Source: an uncultured Collinsella sp.
GTDB lineage: Bacteria; Actinomycetota; Coriobacteriia; Coriobacteriales; Coriobacteriaceae
Direction of reading: 5' to 3'
Assembly (NCBI GenBank): GCA_900541875.1
Contig: UQLF01000018.1
Coordinates: 1-39,284, forward strand
Length of the DNA: 39,284 nucleotides
Positions 7,698 through 17,141 of this stretch are shown here, one piece after another. The notes under the pieces were generated by a model. That model was not told where the DNA came from. It did not search any database and saw only the letters and a list, made by a program, of their open reading frames with translations. A program made the position numbers and the translations under genes. Numbering within the stretch: the first letter of the stretch is position 1; each line of letters starts with the position of its first letter.

Positions 7698-10037
7698 ATG
7701 GCTCAAGATAAGTTCGACGTGGGCGGCATGACATGCGCCGCCTGCCAGGCACATGTGGATCGCGCCGTGAGCAAACTCGACGGCGTCCAAAGCGTCGCGG
7801 TCAATCTGCTCGCCGGCTCTATGCTGGTGGACTACGACCCTGCGCAGGTCTCCCCCGACGACATCTGCACCGCTGTCGACCGCGCGGGCTACTCGGCCTC
7901 GCCCATCAGCACGGGCACCGACGCTGTCCAAAGCGGAAGTGCGCAAGCCAGGTCCGGCGCCGCCCATATGGAGTCGCCGACCAAAAAGTTGGAGGCCGCC
8001 GCCTCTGCCATGCGCACCCGCCTCATCGTCTCGATCGTATTCCTTATCCCGCTGTTCTACATAGGCATGGGGCACATGCTCGGCTGGCCGCTGCCCGGCA
8101 TCTTCACCGACCACACCCACAGCATGACGCTCGCGCTCACCGAGCTCGTCCTGCTCATTCCCATCGTCTACGTCAACGACGCGTACTTTATCAACGGGTT
8201 TAAATCACTCGCGCACGGCGCGCCTACCATGGACGCCCTTATTGCCGTGGGCGCCACCGCTTCCATCGCCTGGTCGCTCTACGCCATGTTCATCATGGCC
8301 GACCAGCTAGCCGCGGGTCAGGTCCACGAAGCCATGATGACAGGCATGGACAATCTGTATTTTGAGAGCGCTGGCACCATCCTGTCGCTCGTCACCGTGG
8401 GCAAATATCTCGAGACACGCAGCAAGTCCAAGACCGGCGGCGCTATCGAGGCGCTCATCGACCTGGCACCCAAGACCGCGACTGTCGTGGCAGAGGACGG
8501 CACCGAGACCACTGTGGACGTCGACGCCATCCTTCCCGGCCAGGTCCTGCGCGTGCGCCCCGGCGAGTCCGTCCCCGTCGATGGCGTGGTGCTCGAGGGC
8601 AGCTCGGCCGTGGACGAGAGTGCGCTCACCGGCGAGTCCATCCCCGTGGAAAAGACCGCCGGCGACACCGTCAACGCCGCCACCGTCAACCGCACCGGCT
8701 CGTTTACCTTCCGCGCCACGCGTGTGGGCGCCGAGACATCACTCGCCAAGATTATCCAGCTCGTCGAGGACGCCAACGCCACCAAGGCGCCCATCGCCCG
8801 CATGGCCGACAAAGTCGCCGGTGTGTTCGTGCCCGTGGTGTTCGTGATCTCGGCTGTGACCTTTGCGGTGTGGATGGCACTGACCGGCAGCATAAACGAG
8901 GCGCTCACCTCCGCCGTGGCCGTGCTGGTGATCAGTTGTCCGTGCGCATTGGGTCTGGCCACGCCCGTCGCCATTATGGTCGGCACCGGCAAGGGCGCCG
9001 AGATGGGCATTCTGTTCAAGAGCGCCGAGTCGCTGGAGAATCTGCGCAGCGTGGGCACCGTGGTGCTCGATAAGACGGGAACGGTCACTCGCGGCAAGCC
9101 TGCCGTGACCGATATCGTGGTAGCCACGCGCGCCGACGGATCGCCCGCCATGAGCGAAAAGGCGCTGCTCAAGCTGGCCGCCGCGCTGGAGCGATCAAGC
9201 GAGCACCCGCTGGCCGAGGCGATTATGACCGAGTGCGAGACACGCGGGATCGTCGCGCGCATGGTCGAGGACTTTGCGGCCGTGCCCGGACGAGGCGTTA
9301 CGGCGCGCGAAGGGCAAAACGCCATTGCAGCCGGCAACGTACGCCTGATGGACGAGCTGGGCGTTACCGTGCCCGCGGGTCTTGCCGAGCAATTTGCCGC
9401 CGAGGGCAAGACGCCGCTGTTCTTTGCCAAGAACGGCGAGCTTGCCGGTACCATCGCCGTGGCCGACGAGGTCAAAGAGACGAGCGCCGGGGCCATCGCC
9501 GCACTGCGCTCGCTTGGCGTCGACGTGCGCATGCTCACCGGCGACAACCGCGTGACGGCCGAGGCCATCGCCCGCCGCGTGGGACTGACCAGCAAGCAGG
9601 TCATCGCCGACGTGCTTCCCGCCGACAAGGAGCGCCACGTGCGCGAGCTGCAGGATGCGGGCAGTAAGGTCGCCATGGTGGGCGACGGCATCAACGACTC
9701 CCCCGCCCTGGCGCGCGCCGACGTGGGCCTTGCCATTGGCACCGGCGCCGACATCGCCAAAGAAGGGGCAGATGTGGTTCTCATGCGCAGCGACCTCATG
9801 GATGTTGCGCGGGCCATCGAGCTTTCGCGCGCCACGATCCGCAACATCAAGCAGGACCTGTTCTGGGCGCTGTTCTACAACGGCATCGGCATTCCGCTGG
9901 CGGCGGGCGTGTTCTTCCCGCTCACCGGATGGCAGCTCTCGCCGATGTTTGGCGCTGCGGCCATGAGCCTGTCGAGCGTATGTGTCGTAAGCAACGCTCT
10001 GCGCCTAAAATCCTTTAAGCCCAAAGTGGCAAAATAG
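7698..10037 (+). CDS. copA: Copper-exporting P1B-type ATPase
   Basis: This 779-residue ATPase pumps Cu(I) out of the cytoplasm using ATP. It has one N-terminal heavy-metal-associated domain with GMTCAAC (Cys13, Cys16), membrane helices, and the transmembrane CPC metal site (Cys414-Pro-Cys416). The phosphorylation motif DKTGT begins at Asp458. The SEHPLA nucleotide-binding motif and the GDGINDSPAL hinge motif near 662 are also present. The length and single HMA domain fit bacterial CopA. GAAAGGAG precedes the ATG. It is the first gene of copA-copZ-csoR and lies under a CsoR-type operator. Confidence 0.95.
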   Translation: MAQDKFDVGGMTCAACQAHVDRAVSKLDGVQSVAVNLLAGSMLVDYDPAQVSPDDICTAVDRAGYSASPISTGTDAVQSGSAQARSGAAHMESPTKKLEAAASAMRTRLIVSIVFLIPLFYIGMGHMLGWPLPGIFTDHTHSMTLALTELVLLIPIVYVNDAYFINGFKSLAHGAPTMDALIAVGATASIAWSLYAMFIMADQLAAGQVHEAMMTGMDNLYFESAGTILSLVTVGKYLETRSKSKTGGAIEALIDLAPKTATVVAEDGTETTVDVDAILPGQVLRVRPGESVPVDGVVLEGSSAVDESALTGESIPVEKTAGDTVNAATVNRTGSFTFRATRVGAETSLAKIIQLVEDANATKAPIARMADKVAGVFVPVVFVISAVTFAVWMALTGSINEALTSAVAVLVISCPCALGLATPVAIMVGTGKGAEMGILFKSAESLENLRSVGTVVLDKTGTVTRGKPAVTDIVVATRADGSPAMSEKALLKLAAALERSSEHPLAEAIMTECETRGIVARMVEDFAAVPGRGVTAREGQNAIAAGNVRLMDELGVTVPAGLAEQFAAEGKTPLFFAKNGELAGTIAVADEVKETSAGAIAALRSLGVDVRMLTGDNRVTAEAIARRVGLTSKQVIADVLPADKERHVRELQDAGSKVAMVGDGINDSPALARADVGLAIGTGADIAKEGADVVLMRSDLMDVARAIELSRATIRNIKQDLFWALFYNGIGIPLAAGVFFPLTGWQLSPMFGAAAMSLSSVCVVSNALRLKSFKPKVAK

Positions 10038-10065
10038 GATCACCATTAAGTCCATTTAGAACGGG

Positions 10066-10159
10066 TTTTCCAGGTGCCCGAGATTGACCTGAAAGAGGAG
10101 CGACGCGTACTTTGGTACGCGAGCGACGGCTTGAAGGTCAAGGTCGGGTGCCTGGGAAA
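10066..10159 (+). repeat. 94-bp hairpin between copA and copZ
   Basis: Outer arms 10066-10090 and 10135-10159 pair over 25 positions with only two true mismatches once G-U pairs are allowed on the plus-strand transcript. An inner perfect stem, GCGTAC/GTACGC (10105-10110, 10115-10120), closes a four-base loop. The element occupies nearly the whole gap and ends 25 bases before the copZ ATG. It could be a processing or stability element that sets the copA:copZ ratio, or another intergenic repeat type. There is no T tract, so it is not a standard terminator. Confidence 0.65.
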
Positions 10160-10184
10160 GCCGACACAACAGAGAGGAATACCC

Positions 10185-10406
10185 ATGCGTTTCACAATTA
10201 AGACTTCCGGCCTTATGTGCGGCCACTGCGACGCCACCGTCGAGACGGCGTTGCTCAACGTGGCCGGCGTGACCGACGCCGACGCCGATCACGAGACTCA
10301 GACCGTACAGGTGGAGTGCGCCGACACCGTGACCGCTGAGCAGCTCGCTGCCGCCGTCGAGGGCGCCGGCGAGAAGTTCCACGCCCTTTCGGTGACCGCC
10401 GCATAA
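10185..10406 (+). CDS. copZ: CopZ-like copper chaperone (HMA domain)
   Basis: This 73-residue protein is a single heavy-metal-associated domain with the Cu-binding CxxC in GLMCGHCDATVE; most relatives have GMTCGHC. It is expected to bind Cu(I) in the cytoplasm and hand it to CopA or CsoR. The ATG at 10185 follows GAGAGGAA. Extending the frame upstream would translate the hairpin at 10066-10159 and is rejected. It lies between copA and csoR. Confidence 0.85.
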   Translation: MRFTIKTSGLMCGHCDATVETALLNVAGVTDADADHETQTVQVECADTVTAEQLAAAVEGAGEKFHALSVTAA

Positions 10407-10445
10407 CGACCCGCACGTACCCCCGACCAGAAACGAGGACCCGCC

Positions 10446-10718
10446 ATGATGGCAGACCATAAATCGGTGACCCGTATGCTCAAGACAGCGCGCGGCCAGA
10501 TCGACGGCATCCTGCGGATGGTCGATGAGGACCGCTACTGCGTCGATATTTCCACGCAGCTCATGGCCACGCAGGCGCTCATCGCGCGCATCAACGCCGA
10601 TGTGTTGAAGGCGCACATCGAGGGCTGCGTCGCCTCGGCCATCGAATCGGGCGACGAGGAGCTCAAAGCCGCCAAGCTCGCCGAGATAGAGCGCGTCGTC
10701 GACAAGCTCGCCAAGTAA
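10446..10718 (+). CDS. csoR: Copper-sensing repressor, CsoR family
   Basis: This 90-residue all-helical DUF156/CsoR protein has the C-H-C Cu(I) ligand set: a Cys in YCVDISTQ, then His and Cys in KAHIEGCV. The N-terminal RMLKTARGQIDGILRMV helix is typical of the family. It probably represses the promoter at 7620-7650. It starts 39 bases after the copZ stop, preceded by ACGAGGA; ATG codons lie at 10446 and 10449. Related RcnR/FrmR proteins lack this exact ligand pattern, and the copper genes next to it support CsoR. Confidence 0.9.
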   Translation: MMADHKSVTRMLKTARGQIDGILRMVDEDRYCVDISTQLMATQALIARINADVLKAHIEGCVASAIESGDEELKAAKLAEIERVVDKLAK

Positions 10719-10785
10719 TTGGTGCATTGGGGACAGGTACGTTTGCACCACCTTGGTGCAGATTAACCTGTCCCCAATGCACCAA
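10719..10785. repeat. 67-bp nested palindrome after csoR
   Basis: Perfect 20-bp arms at 10719-10738 (TTGGTGCATTGGGGACAGGT) and 10766-10785 enclose a second perfect dyad, TGCACCA/TGGTGCA (744-760 of the 10 kb block). The same TTGGTGCA string thus appears in both the outer and inner arms. Fragments resembling its GGGACAGGT core occur near 34480 and, inverted, near 11410. It may also act as a terminator for the copper operon (AAAAGGGG follows, not T). Confidence 0.75.
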
Positions 10786-10830
10786 AAGGGGTATAAAGGC
10801 GTGCAGCATATCGAATGAAAGGCAATTCGC

Positions 10831-11304
10831 ATGAATGACTTTATGAAGGGTCGCAACGGCGCCGATGAGCTCACCATCGTGCTGGGCTTCATAGGAATTA
10901 TTTTCGCGATGGTCGGATCGATGGCCCACCACCAGTGGCTCAGCTGGATCGCCATCGCCGTAATCGTACTCGGCGTGCTGCGTGGCCTGTCCAAAAACAT
11001 CGACGCCCGCCGCAAGGAAAATGATGACTTCGTTGCCGCGACTGCCAACGTTCCCTGTCTGGGCAAGTTCGTCGCCAGCCTGGGCGGCGGGACCGCGGCT
11101 GCCAACGCCTCGCGTGCGGCCGGCACCAGCAAGGAAGACTTTGAGCGCGCCAAGCGAACGGCCAAGAAGATGTGGAAGGGTCGCAAGACCACGGCGTACC
11201 TCAAGTGCCCCAACTGCGGTCAGATGCTGTCCGTCCCCAAGGGCAAGGGCAAGATCCGCGTCACCTGCCCCAAGTGCCACGCCAAGATGGAAACGCGCTC
11301 CTAG
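10831..11304 (+). CDS. Two-helix membrane protein with C-terminal zinc ribbon
   Basis: This 157-residue protein has two adjacent hydrophobic helices (about residues 14-52), a basic linker, and a C-terminal zinc ribbon built from CPNC and CPKC about 20 residues apart. The function is not known. The layout suggests a membrane-tethered protein with a cytoplasmic zinc-binding tail. GAAAGG precedes the ATG. It is separated from csoR by the nested palindrome, so it is probably not part of the copper operon. Confidence 0.75.
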   Translation: MNDFMKGRNGADELTIVLGFIGIIFAMVGSMAHHQWLSWIAIAVIVLGVLRGLSKNIDARRKENDDFVAATANVPCLGKFVASLGGGTAAANASRAAGTSKEDFERAKRTAKKMWKGRKTTAYLKCPNCGQMLSVPKGKGKIRVTCPKCHAKMETRS

Positions 11305-11363
11305 CCGCCGCACGCGGGACAATTAATCAGGTTTGTTTGTCCCAGTCTTAAGTATTTGTTCGA

Positions 11364-11400
11364 AAAAAGCCGAGGCCCCGTGTTGAGACCTCGGCTTTTT
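11364..11400. terminator. Bidirectional terminator between convergent genes
   Basis: The 12-bp stem AAAAAGCCGAGG (11364-11375) pairs with 11389-11400. It has A and T runs on its two sides and so can terminate both the plus-strand zinc-ribbon gene and the minus-strand amidohydrolase gene. Confidence 0.88.
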
Positions 11401-11433
11401 GTATGCGACAACGGAGCTGTCCCTTTGTCTCGT

Positions 11434-12804
11434 CTACGCCACACCGTCGCGGTCCAGCTCCTCGGCAAGCGCTTCGGCAGGCATGGCCATAATCGCGTCG
11501 AGCTCGGCGTCCACCTCGGGAATACGCTTCACCTTGAGTTTGCGCACCAGATCACCACGGCACATCACGTGCGTCGGCTCACGCAAGGCACACAGATCAT
11601 CCAGAGGATTCTTGCGCGTCACCAGGATATCGGCTGCCTTGCCGCACTCGATCGTGCCAGTCTCGCCGTCCAGCCCCAGCAGCTCGGCGTTGACTTGCGT
11701 AGCCGTATGCAGTGCGAAGGCGTTGCTCACGCCGACATACTTGGCAAAATAGGCCACCTCACGCCACATGTCGTACTGCGTCACGAACGGGCAGCTCGAG
11801 TCCGTGCCCAGGCCTACCTTAACGCCAGCTTCCAGTGCGGCACGGGCGCTCTCGATAATGCCCGAGCACACGATATCGCCGTTCTTCTTGTGCGTATCGG
11901 TCGAATGGGTCTTTTTCGGGTCGAGCAATACAAACGGCAGCGCCGGGCTGATAGTGCAGGTAACACTGGGCGCACGTCCCTCGAGTTGCGTGCCCGCGGC
12001 GCCACGGTACAGCTCCAGAATCTCGGGCGTCAACGGAGCGCCGTGCTCAATCGTGTCAACGCCGGCCTCAAGCGCGGCCTTCACGCCCTCGGTACTCTCG
12101 ACATGGGCCATAACCGGCAGGCTCACCTCGTGCGCAGCCTTGCACGCCGCCGCGGCAACCTCCACGGGCATACGCAACACGCCCGGCTCGCCCACCTCGG
12201 TAGCGTCGAACACGCCGCCCGTCACGAACAGCTTAATGACGTCGGCACCACGCGCATACAGGTCGCGCACCTGTTCGGCTGCCTCGGCGGGACTGTTGGC
12301 CACCTGGGCGAACAAGCCCGCACCATGGCCGCCCGGCACCGTGACGCCCGTTCCCGGCGCCACCAGGCGAGGACCTTGATACTTGCCGGCGTCGATGGCA
12401 TTACGAACGGCGATGTCGGCAAACAGTGGGTCGCCCGCGCCGCGCACCGTGGTCACGCCGCTTGCCAGTTGTTGTTGGGCGCTGCCCTTAAGAATATGGC
12501 GCACGATGGCGCGCCCCACGGGATTATCGAGCTTCTTCATCAGCGCGCCCGCATCGCCGGCCGAGACAGGCTTGCCCGAACCGCACAGATGCACATGCAT
12601 ATTGATGAGACCGGGCATGAGATACGCACCCGCCAGGTCGATAACCTCGGCACCCGCAGGCGCCTGCGCCACAGCACTCGGCCCCATCCACGTGATGACA
12701 CCGCGCTCAACAGTCACGGCCATATCGGGTTGCGGCTCCATATCCTCCGAACCATCCAGGACGGTCGCATTGATAAACAACGTGGAACGATCGGCAGACG
12801 CCAT
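11434..12804 (-). CDS. Metal-dependent amidohydrolase (imidazolonepropionase-like)
   Basis: This 456-residue TIM-barrel amidohydrolase carries the binuclear-metal ligands: MHVH after MPGLIN, a Lys in DVIKLFVTGG (carboxylated in relatives), VMAHVES, TIEHG, and the late Asp in LGTDSS. These match the imidazolonepropionase-like/Xaa-Pro dipeptidase-like branch. The exact substrate (a cyclic amide or a proline dipeptide) cannot be told from sequence. The ATG at 12804 is chosen because GGGAGGAG lies upstream; a longer frame to 12933 has no ribosome site. It appears monocistronic: the nuclease-like gene upstream is separated by a palindrome array and there is a shared terminator downstream. Confidence 0.85.
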   Translation of the reverse strand: MASADRSTLFINATVLDGSEDMEPQPDMAVTVERGVITWMGPSAVAQAPAGAEVIDLAGAYLMPGLINMHVHLCGSGKPVSAGDAGALMKKLDNPVGRAIVRHILKGSAQQQLASGVTTVRGAGDPLFADIAVRNAIDAGKYQGPRLVAPGTGVTVPGGHGAGLFAQVANSPAEAAEQVRDLYARGADVIKLFVTGGVFDATEVGEPGVLRMPVEVAAAACKAAHEVSLPVMAHVESTEGVKAALEAGVDTIEHGAPLTPEILELYRGAAGTQLEGRAPSVTCTISPALPFVLLDPKKTHSTDTHKKNGDIVCSGIIESARAALEAGVKVGLGTDSSCPFVTQYDMWREVAYFAKYVGVSNAFALHTATQVNAELLGLDGETGTIECGKAADILVTRKNPLDDLCALREPTHVMCRGDLVRKLKVKRIPEVDAELDAIMAMPAEALAEELDRDGVA

Positions 12805-12952
12805 ATCGAGCTCCTCCCTCACGATTAACTTGAACATTTGTCCATTATCACCTAGTCCCGCTGGATTACTGCAGACGCATCGGTTAACGGAGGGAAGAGG
12901 GGATGTGGGGGACGGAATACGTTGCAGTCCCACCCCAGCGACACCAGGGAAA

Positions 12953-13092
12953 TGTCTCGATCTGTAACAGGTACAGGGTTATTGGGCCCCTTGCTGTTAC
13001 AGATCGAGACATTCGGTCGACGTTTCACCGGTTTGTCTCGATCTGTAACAGTTACGAGCTCAAATAGCCTCTAAACGTTACAGATTGAGACA
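12953..13092. repeat. Palindrome array, locus 3 (two copies)
   Basis: Copies start at 12953 and 13034 (pitch 81). Right arms are at 12995-13011 and 13076-13092; interiors are 25 bp and the spacer is 22 bp. Copy 1 has perfect arms in the TGTCTCGATC version. The array ends 7 bases before the stop codon of the nuclease-like gene. Confidence 0.9.
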
Positions 13093-13099
13093 AAACCCC

Positions 13100-14170
13100 T
13101 CAGCGCCCATACCACTGACGTCTCCACTCCTCAGCCAAATCGGGCCGTCGCGGAATACCCGCCAACCTCATTTTCTCGACCAGCTTCCCCGGGTCTTTGA
13201 GTTCGTTAAACGTAAACCGAAGCACCTTATGCCCGAGCATTGTCAGATGGGACTCCCGTTGACGTTCTGCCACGAATGGGTCGACCGACTCCCGGACCTC
13301 GCCACTCTGCAGGGTGTACTTCCCCTTTCCGTCGAGCTCGCCGATGACACACGTCCCGTCCTCGAGCTGCCAAAAATAGTCGACGCGGAATACCTGGCTC
13401 GGATCGAGCGGGTCGCGAAACTCCACCTGCAGCTCCGGAACCGGAAAGCCGTACGCAATAAAGAACGCTCGGAACCGAGACTCGCCACCGTTTTCGGACA
13501 GCCCGTCCGCATACGACGCAATCACCTGTGCCCTGCGATACCCTCGCCTGCCCTCGCAATCGGCGCGGAGGCGCTCGCACAAATCCCCACGTGATACGCC
13601 TTTCGCCCGCAGTGCAGAATCGGCAATCGCCAACCCGTAGGAAAACGGCGCACGCAGCAGACAATCCTCCACCGTGCGCCAAAACGGCGTCACTCGCACG
13701 CCGTCGACGCGCTCAAGCGCACCCGCCATCTGTGGACGCAACAACCTGCACCCGCTGCTCAACGTCACCGAACAGCAAGTCTTAACAAGGAAACGCGGCC
13801 CGAGCAGATCATTCGGCACCTCCAGACCCCACAAAAGCGCCGCGTCATAGCCCCAAAACGCCCAATCGGGATGAAATTCCGCAAGCCCTTTGATAGTCCT
13901 CAGCGCTCGCTCCGCCGGCGTCAATGCATCCCAATCATGCTGAAAACAGAACAGGTACGGCTCGGGCTCCGCGATATCGTCGGTTCCAACATGGCGTCGC
14001 AGCCACATGAGCTCGGTATTGTCATGCGTTGCGAGCAGCGCACCTTGCTTGGCCGTCTCCGTGAGCCGCGCGAGCATCCTATTCCGCGCCAACGTGTTGC
14101 GAGTCGCATGTTTGTGTTTGAGAACGGTATTAGGCACTTTCATCACCACCACATCGGACAAATGGGCCAT
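13100..14170 (-). CDS. Nuclease-like protein with AbiEi-like N-terminus and DUF559-like C-terminus
   Basis: This ~356-residue protein seems to have two parts. The first ~200 residues resemble the AbiEi-like antitoxin-type proteins common in actinobacteria (helical start, then a segment with WALxWGLEVP character). The C-terminus resembles DUF559/Vsr-type PD-(D/E)XK nucleases: Glu230 in GESRFR, Asp264 in RVDYFW, then Glu278-Leu-Asp280-Gly-Lys282. DNA cleavage is inferred, not shown. The start is uncertain: ATG at 14170 or 14143, neither with a good ribosome site. A start at 14236 would fall inside a palindrome copy and is rejected. Palindrome arrays lie immediately on both sides of the gene. 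Confidence 0.6.
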   Translation of the reverse strand: MAHLSDVVVMKVPNTVLKHKHATRNTLARNRMLARLTETAKQGALLATHDNTELMWLRRHVGTDDIAEPEPYLFCFQHDWDALTPAERALRTIKGLAEFHPDWAFWGYDAALLWGLEVPNDLLGPRFLVKTCCSVTLSSGCRLLRPQMAGALERVDGVRVTPFWRTVEDCLLRAPFSYGLAIADSALRAKGVSRGDLCERLRADCEGRRGYRRAQVIASYADGLSENGGESRFRAFFIAYGFPVPELQVEFRDPLDPSQVFRVDYFWQLEDGTCVIGELDGKGKYTLQSGEVRESVDPFVAERQRESHLTMLGHKVLRFTFNELKDPGKLVEKMRLAGIPRRPDLAEEWRRQWYGR

Positions 14171-14195
14171 CGCCGCTGTTGCTGCCGCCGGCAAA

Positions 14196-14496
14196 CGTCT
14201 TGATCTGTAACAATTACGGGCACAAGCAGCCGCCAAACGTTACAGATCGAGACATTCGTGCAGCATTGCACCTCTTTGTCTCAATCTGTAACAGGAAGAC
14301 CGATTTTTGGCCGCTAGATGTTACAGATTGAGACATTCCCCCCAGCCAGATGCCAAACGTCTCGATCCGTAACAGTAAGACGTTCTCCAGGCCCCCAAAC
14401 GTTACAGATTTAGACAAACCAGCGGCGCCCAAGCGTTCGTCTCGATCTGTAACAGTTACGGGCCCAGACAGCCGCCAAACGTTACAGATTGAGACA
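14196..14496. repeat. Palindrome array, locus 4 (four copies)
   Basis: Copies start at 14196, 14277, 14358 and 14438 (pitches 81, 81, 80). Right arms are at 14238-14254, 14319-14335, 14400-14416 and 14480-14496. All interiors are 25 bp and the spacers are 22, 22 and 21 bp. Copies 1 and 4 have nearly identical interiors; copy 2 has perfect arms in the TGTCTCAATC version. This is the largest array in the window and fills the 361-bp gap between the unknown gene at 14532 and the nuclease-like gene. Confidence 0.9.
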
Positions 14497-14531
14497 AAGT
14501 CAGGGCTGTAGGGCGACACCAGTCACATCCC

Positions 14532-15239
14532 CTACTCCCACTCTTGCTCGTAGATGTTGAGGGACTTTACATACCGCCCCTGGGCGCCCATGATGTCGCG
14601 GACCAGACGCAAGAAGAAGCTGATGCACGAGGTGTCAAAGCCGTCCTGCAGGTCCTCCGGATGCACCGCGCCCGGCCCGTCGACCGCCGTGTCACTCAGC
14701 CGCGCGATGTCATACAGATAGAGCTGTCCCGCCGTCAGCCAGACATCGTCGACGCAGGCGAGGCGCACCGCGATCGCGCCGTCGCTCCAATGCTCCTTTT
14801 GCACGATATGCGGGTCGTAGACATCAAAGCGAAGGTCGGCGCGCGTATCCTTCAGCGCAACCATGCCGTTCGCAGGATCCTTGTCCAAAATGCCAAAGCG
14901 CGAGAAATACTGTGTGTCGCGCACCTGCTCGAGCCGCTTAAGCGAGGCAGGCGAAAGCGATGCCGGCGGCTCATCAACATACAGCTCGAGCAGCGTCTTG
15001 CCATGGCGATAGGGGCGCTCGAAGAGCAGCCAATCGGTAAACGCCATGTTGTAGGCCATGATTTCGTTTTGGGAAGGCTCGGTGCGATAGCTGAGCCACG
15101 GGTCGACAATAATCTCAAACTGCTCGCGCGCCGGCTCCAAAAACTGAAACTTCCGCAGCATCCAAAAATGGGCCATGTCGGCAATATCGTTGCCGACGGC
15201 TTCGGCCAGATGCGCTCGGTCTAAAACGTGGTCAGTCAC
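14532..15239 (-). CDS. Conserved-looking protein of unknown function
   Basis: This 235-residue protein is not recognised. It is soluble, acidic and rich in aromatic residues, with no signal peptide or membrane helix. Notable segments are DIADMAHFWMLRKFQF near the N-terminus and CISFFLRLVRDIMG near the C-terminus. The GTG at 15239 is supported by GAGGAGG 5-6 bases upstream. Codon use resembles the neighbours and the frame is open throughout, so it is very likely a real gene. No operon partner is visible: an array lies downstream and a 415-bp gap upstream. Confidence 0.7.
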   Translation of the reverse strand: MTDHVLDRAHLAEAVGNDIADMAHFWMLRKFQFLEPAREQFEIIVDPWLSYRTEPSQNEIMAYNMAFTDWLLFERPYRHGKTLLELYVDEPPASLSPASLKRLEQVRDTQYFSRFGILDKDPANGMVALKDTRADLRFDVYDPHIVQKEHWSDGAIAVRLACVDDVWLTAGQLYLYDIARLSDTAVDGPGAVHPEDLQDGFDTSCISFFLRLVRDIMGAQGRYVKSLNIYEQEWE

Positions 15240-15654
15240 GGCATCCTCCTCAAACTGATGAACCTCAATTTGAGCTTACGAGGAGGGTGGGCAGCCACTG
15301 TCAGCACGGACAAAATAGGCCTCCGGCTGCAAACCAACTGCTGACCAAACACTTGACGGGACACTTGACCGAATATGCGCGCCGCAACAAAACCGCAGGT
15401 AAACATAGACGGCCAACCCGCTCTTTTGAGCCAGATGCCCGTAGCCACCACAGAAACAACAGGTGACCACAGCCCAAGAAGTCGACAAATGAACACCCGT
15501 ACGTCGGCAAACGAACAAATCGGTCGCAAACCCGCAAGGAGTGTCCCCGAATGCCGGCACATAAGGAACGTCCCCAGCTGCCGGCACTTGGGAACGTTCC
15601 ATTTGGGCCAGCCGTTGGGGACAGCCCTTGTCGATTCAGCTGTGGACAGCCGCC
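15240..15654. other. 415-bp gap with short direct repeats
   Basis: No convincing gene is present. The notable structure is a tandem direct repeat at 15543-15569 and 15570-15595 (GTCCCC...GCCGGCAC...GGAAC) plus a TGTCCCC/GGGGACA inverted pair around it (15542-15623). Two CACTTGAC(G/C)G repeats lie near 15350-15370. The promoter of the minus-strand unknown gene must lie in the left part, but I could not pick one out. Confidence 0.5.
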
Positions 15655-17136
<1,482 letters not shown>

Positions 17137-17141
17137 GGCAC

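Noticed and set aside
8318..9850. 510-residue minus-strand frame
   Set aside because: It is an antisense shadow of copA, rich in Ser/Thr/Ala/Arg.
10074..10184. Upstream extension of copZ
   Set aside because: It would translate the 94-bp hairpin; ATG 10185 has its own ribosome site and gives a normal-length chaperone.
11356..12828. 490-residue plus-strand open frame
   Set aside because: It is the opposite strand of the amidohydrolase gene, whose metal-binding motifs are clear.
14196..14496. CRISPR array (regular repeats with unique spacers)
   Set aside because: Repeats alternate in orientation, arms are only 17 bp and mutate together, no cas genes are present, and similar short arrays occur at several loci.
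15236..15562. 108-residue minus-strand frame in the 415-bp gap
   Set aside because: It has no ribosome site or recognisable domain, and two overlapping frames of similar length compete.
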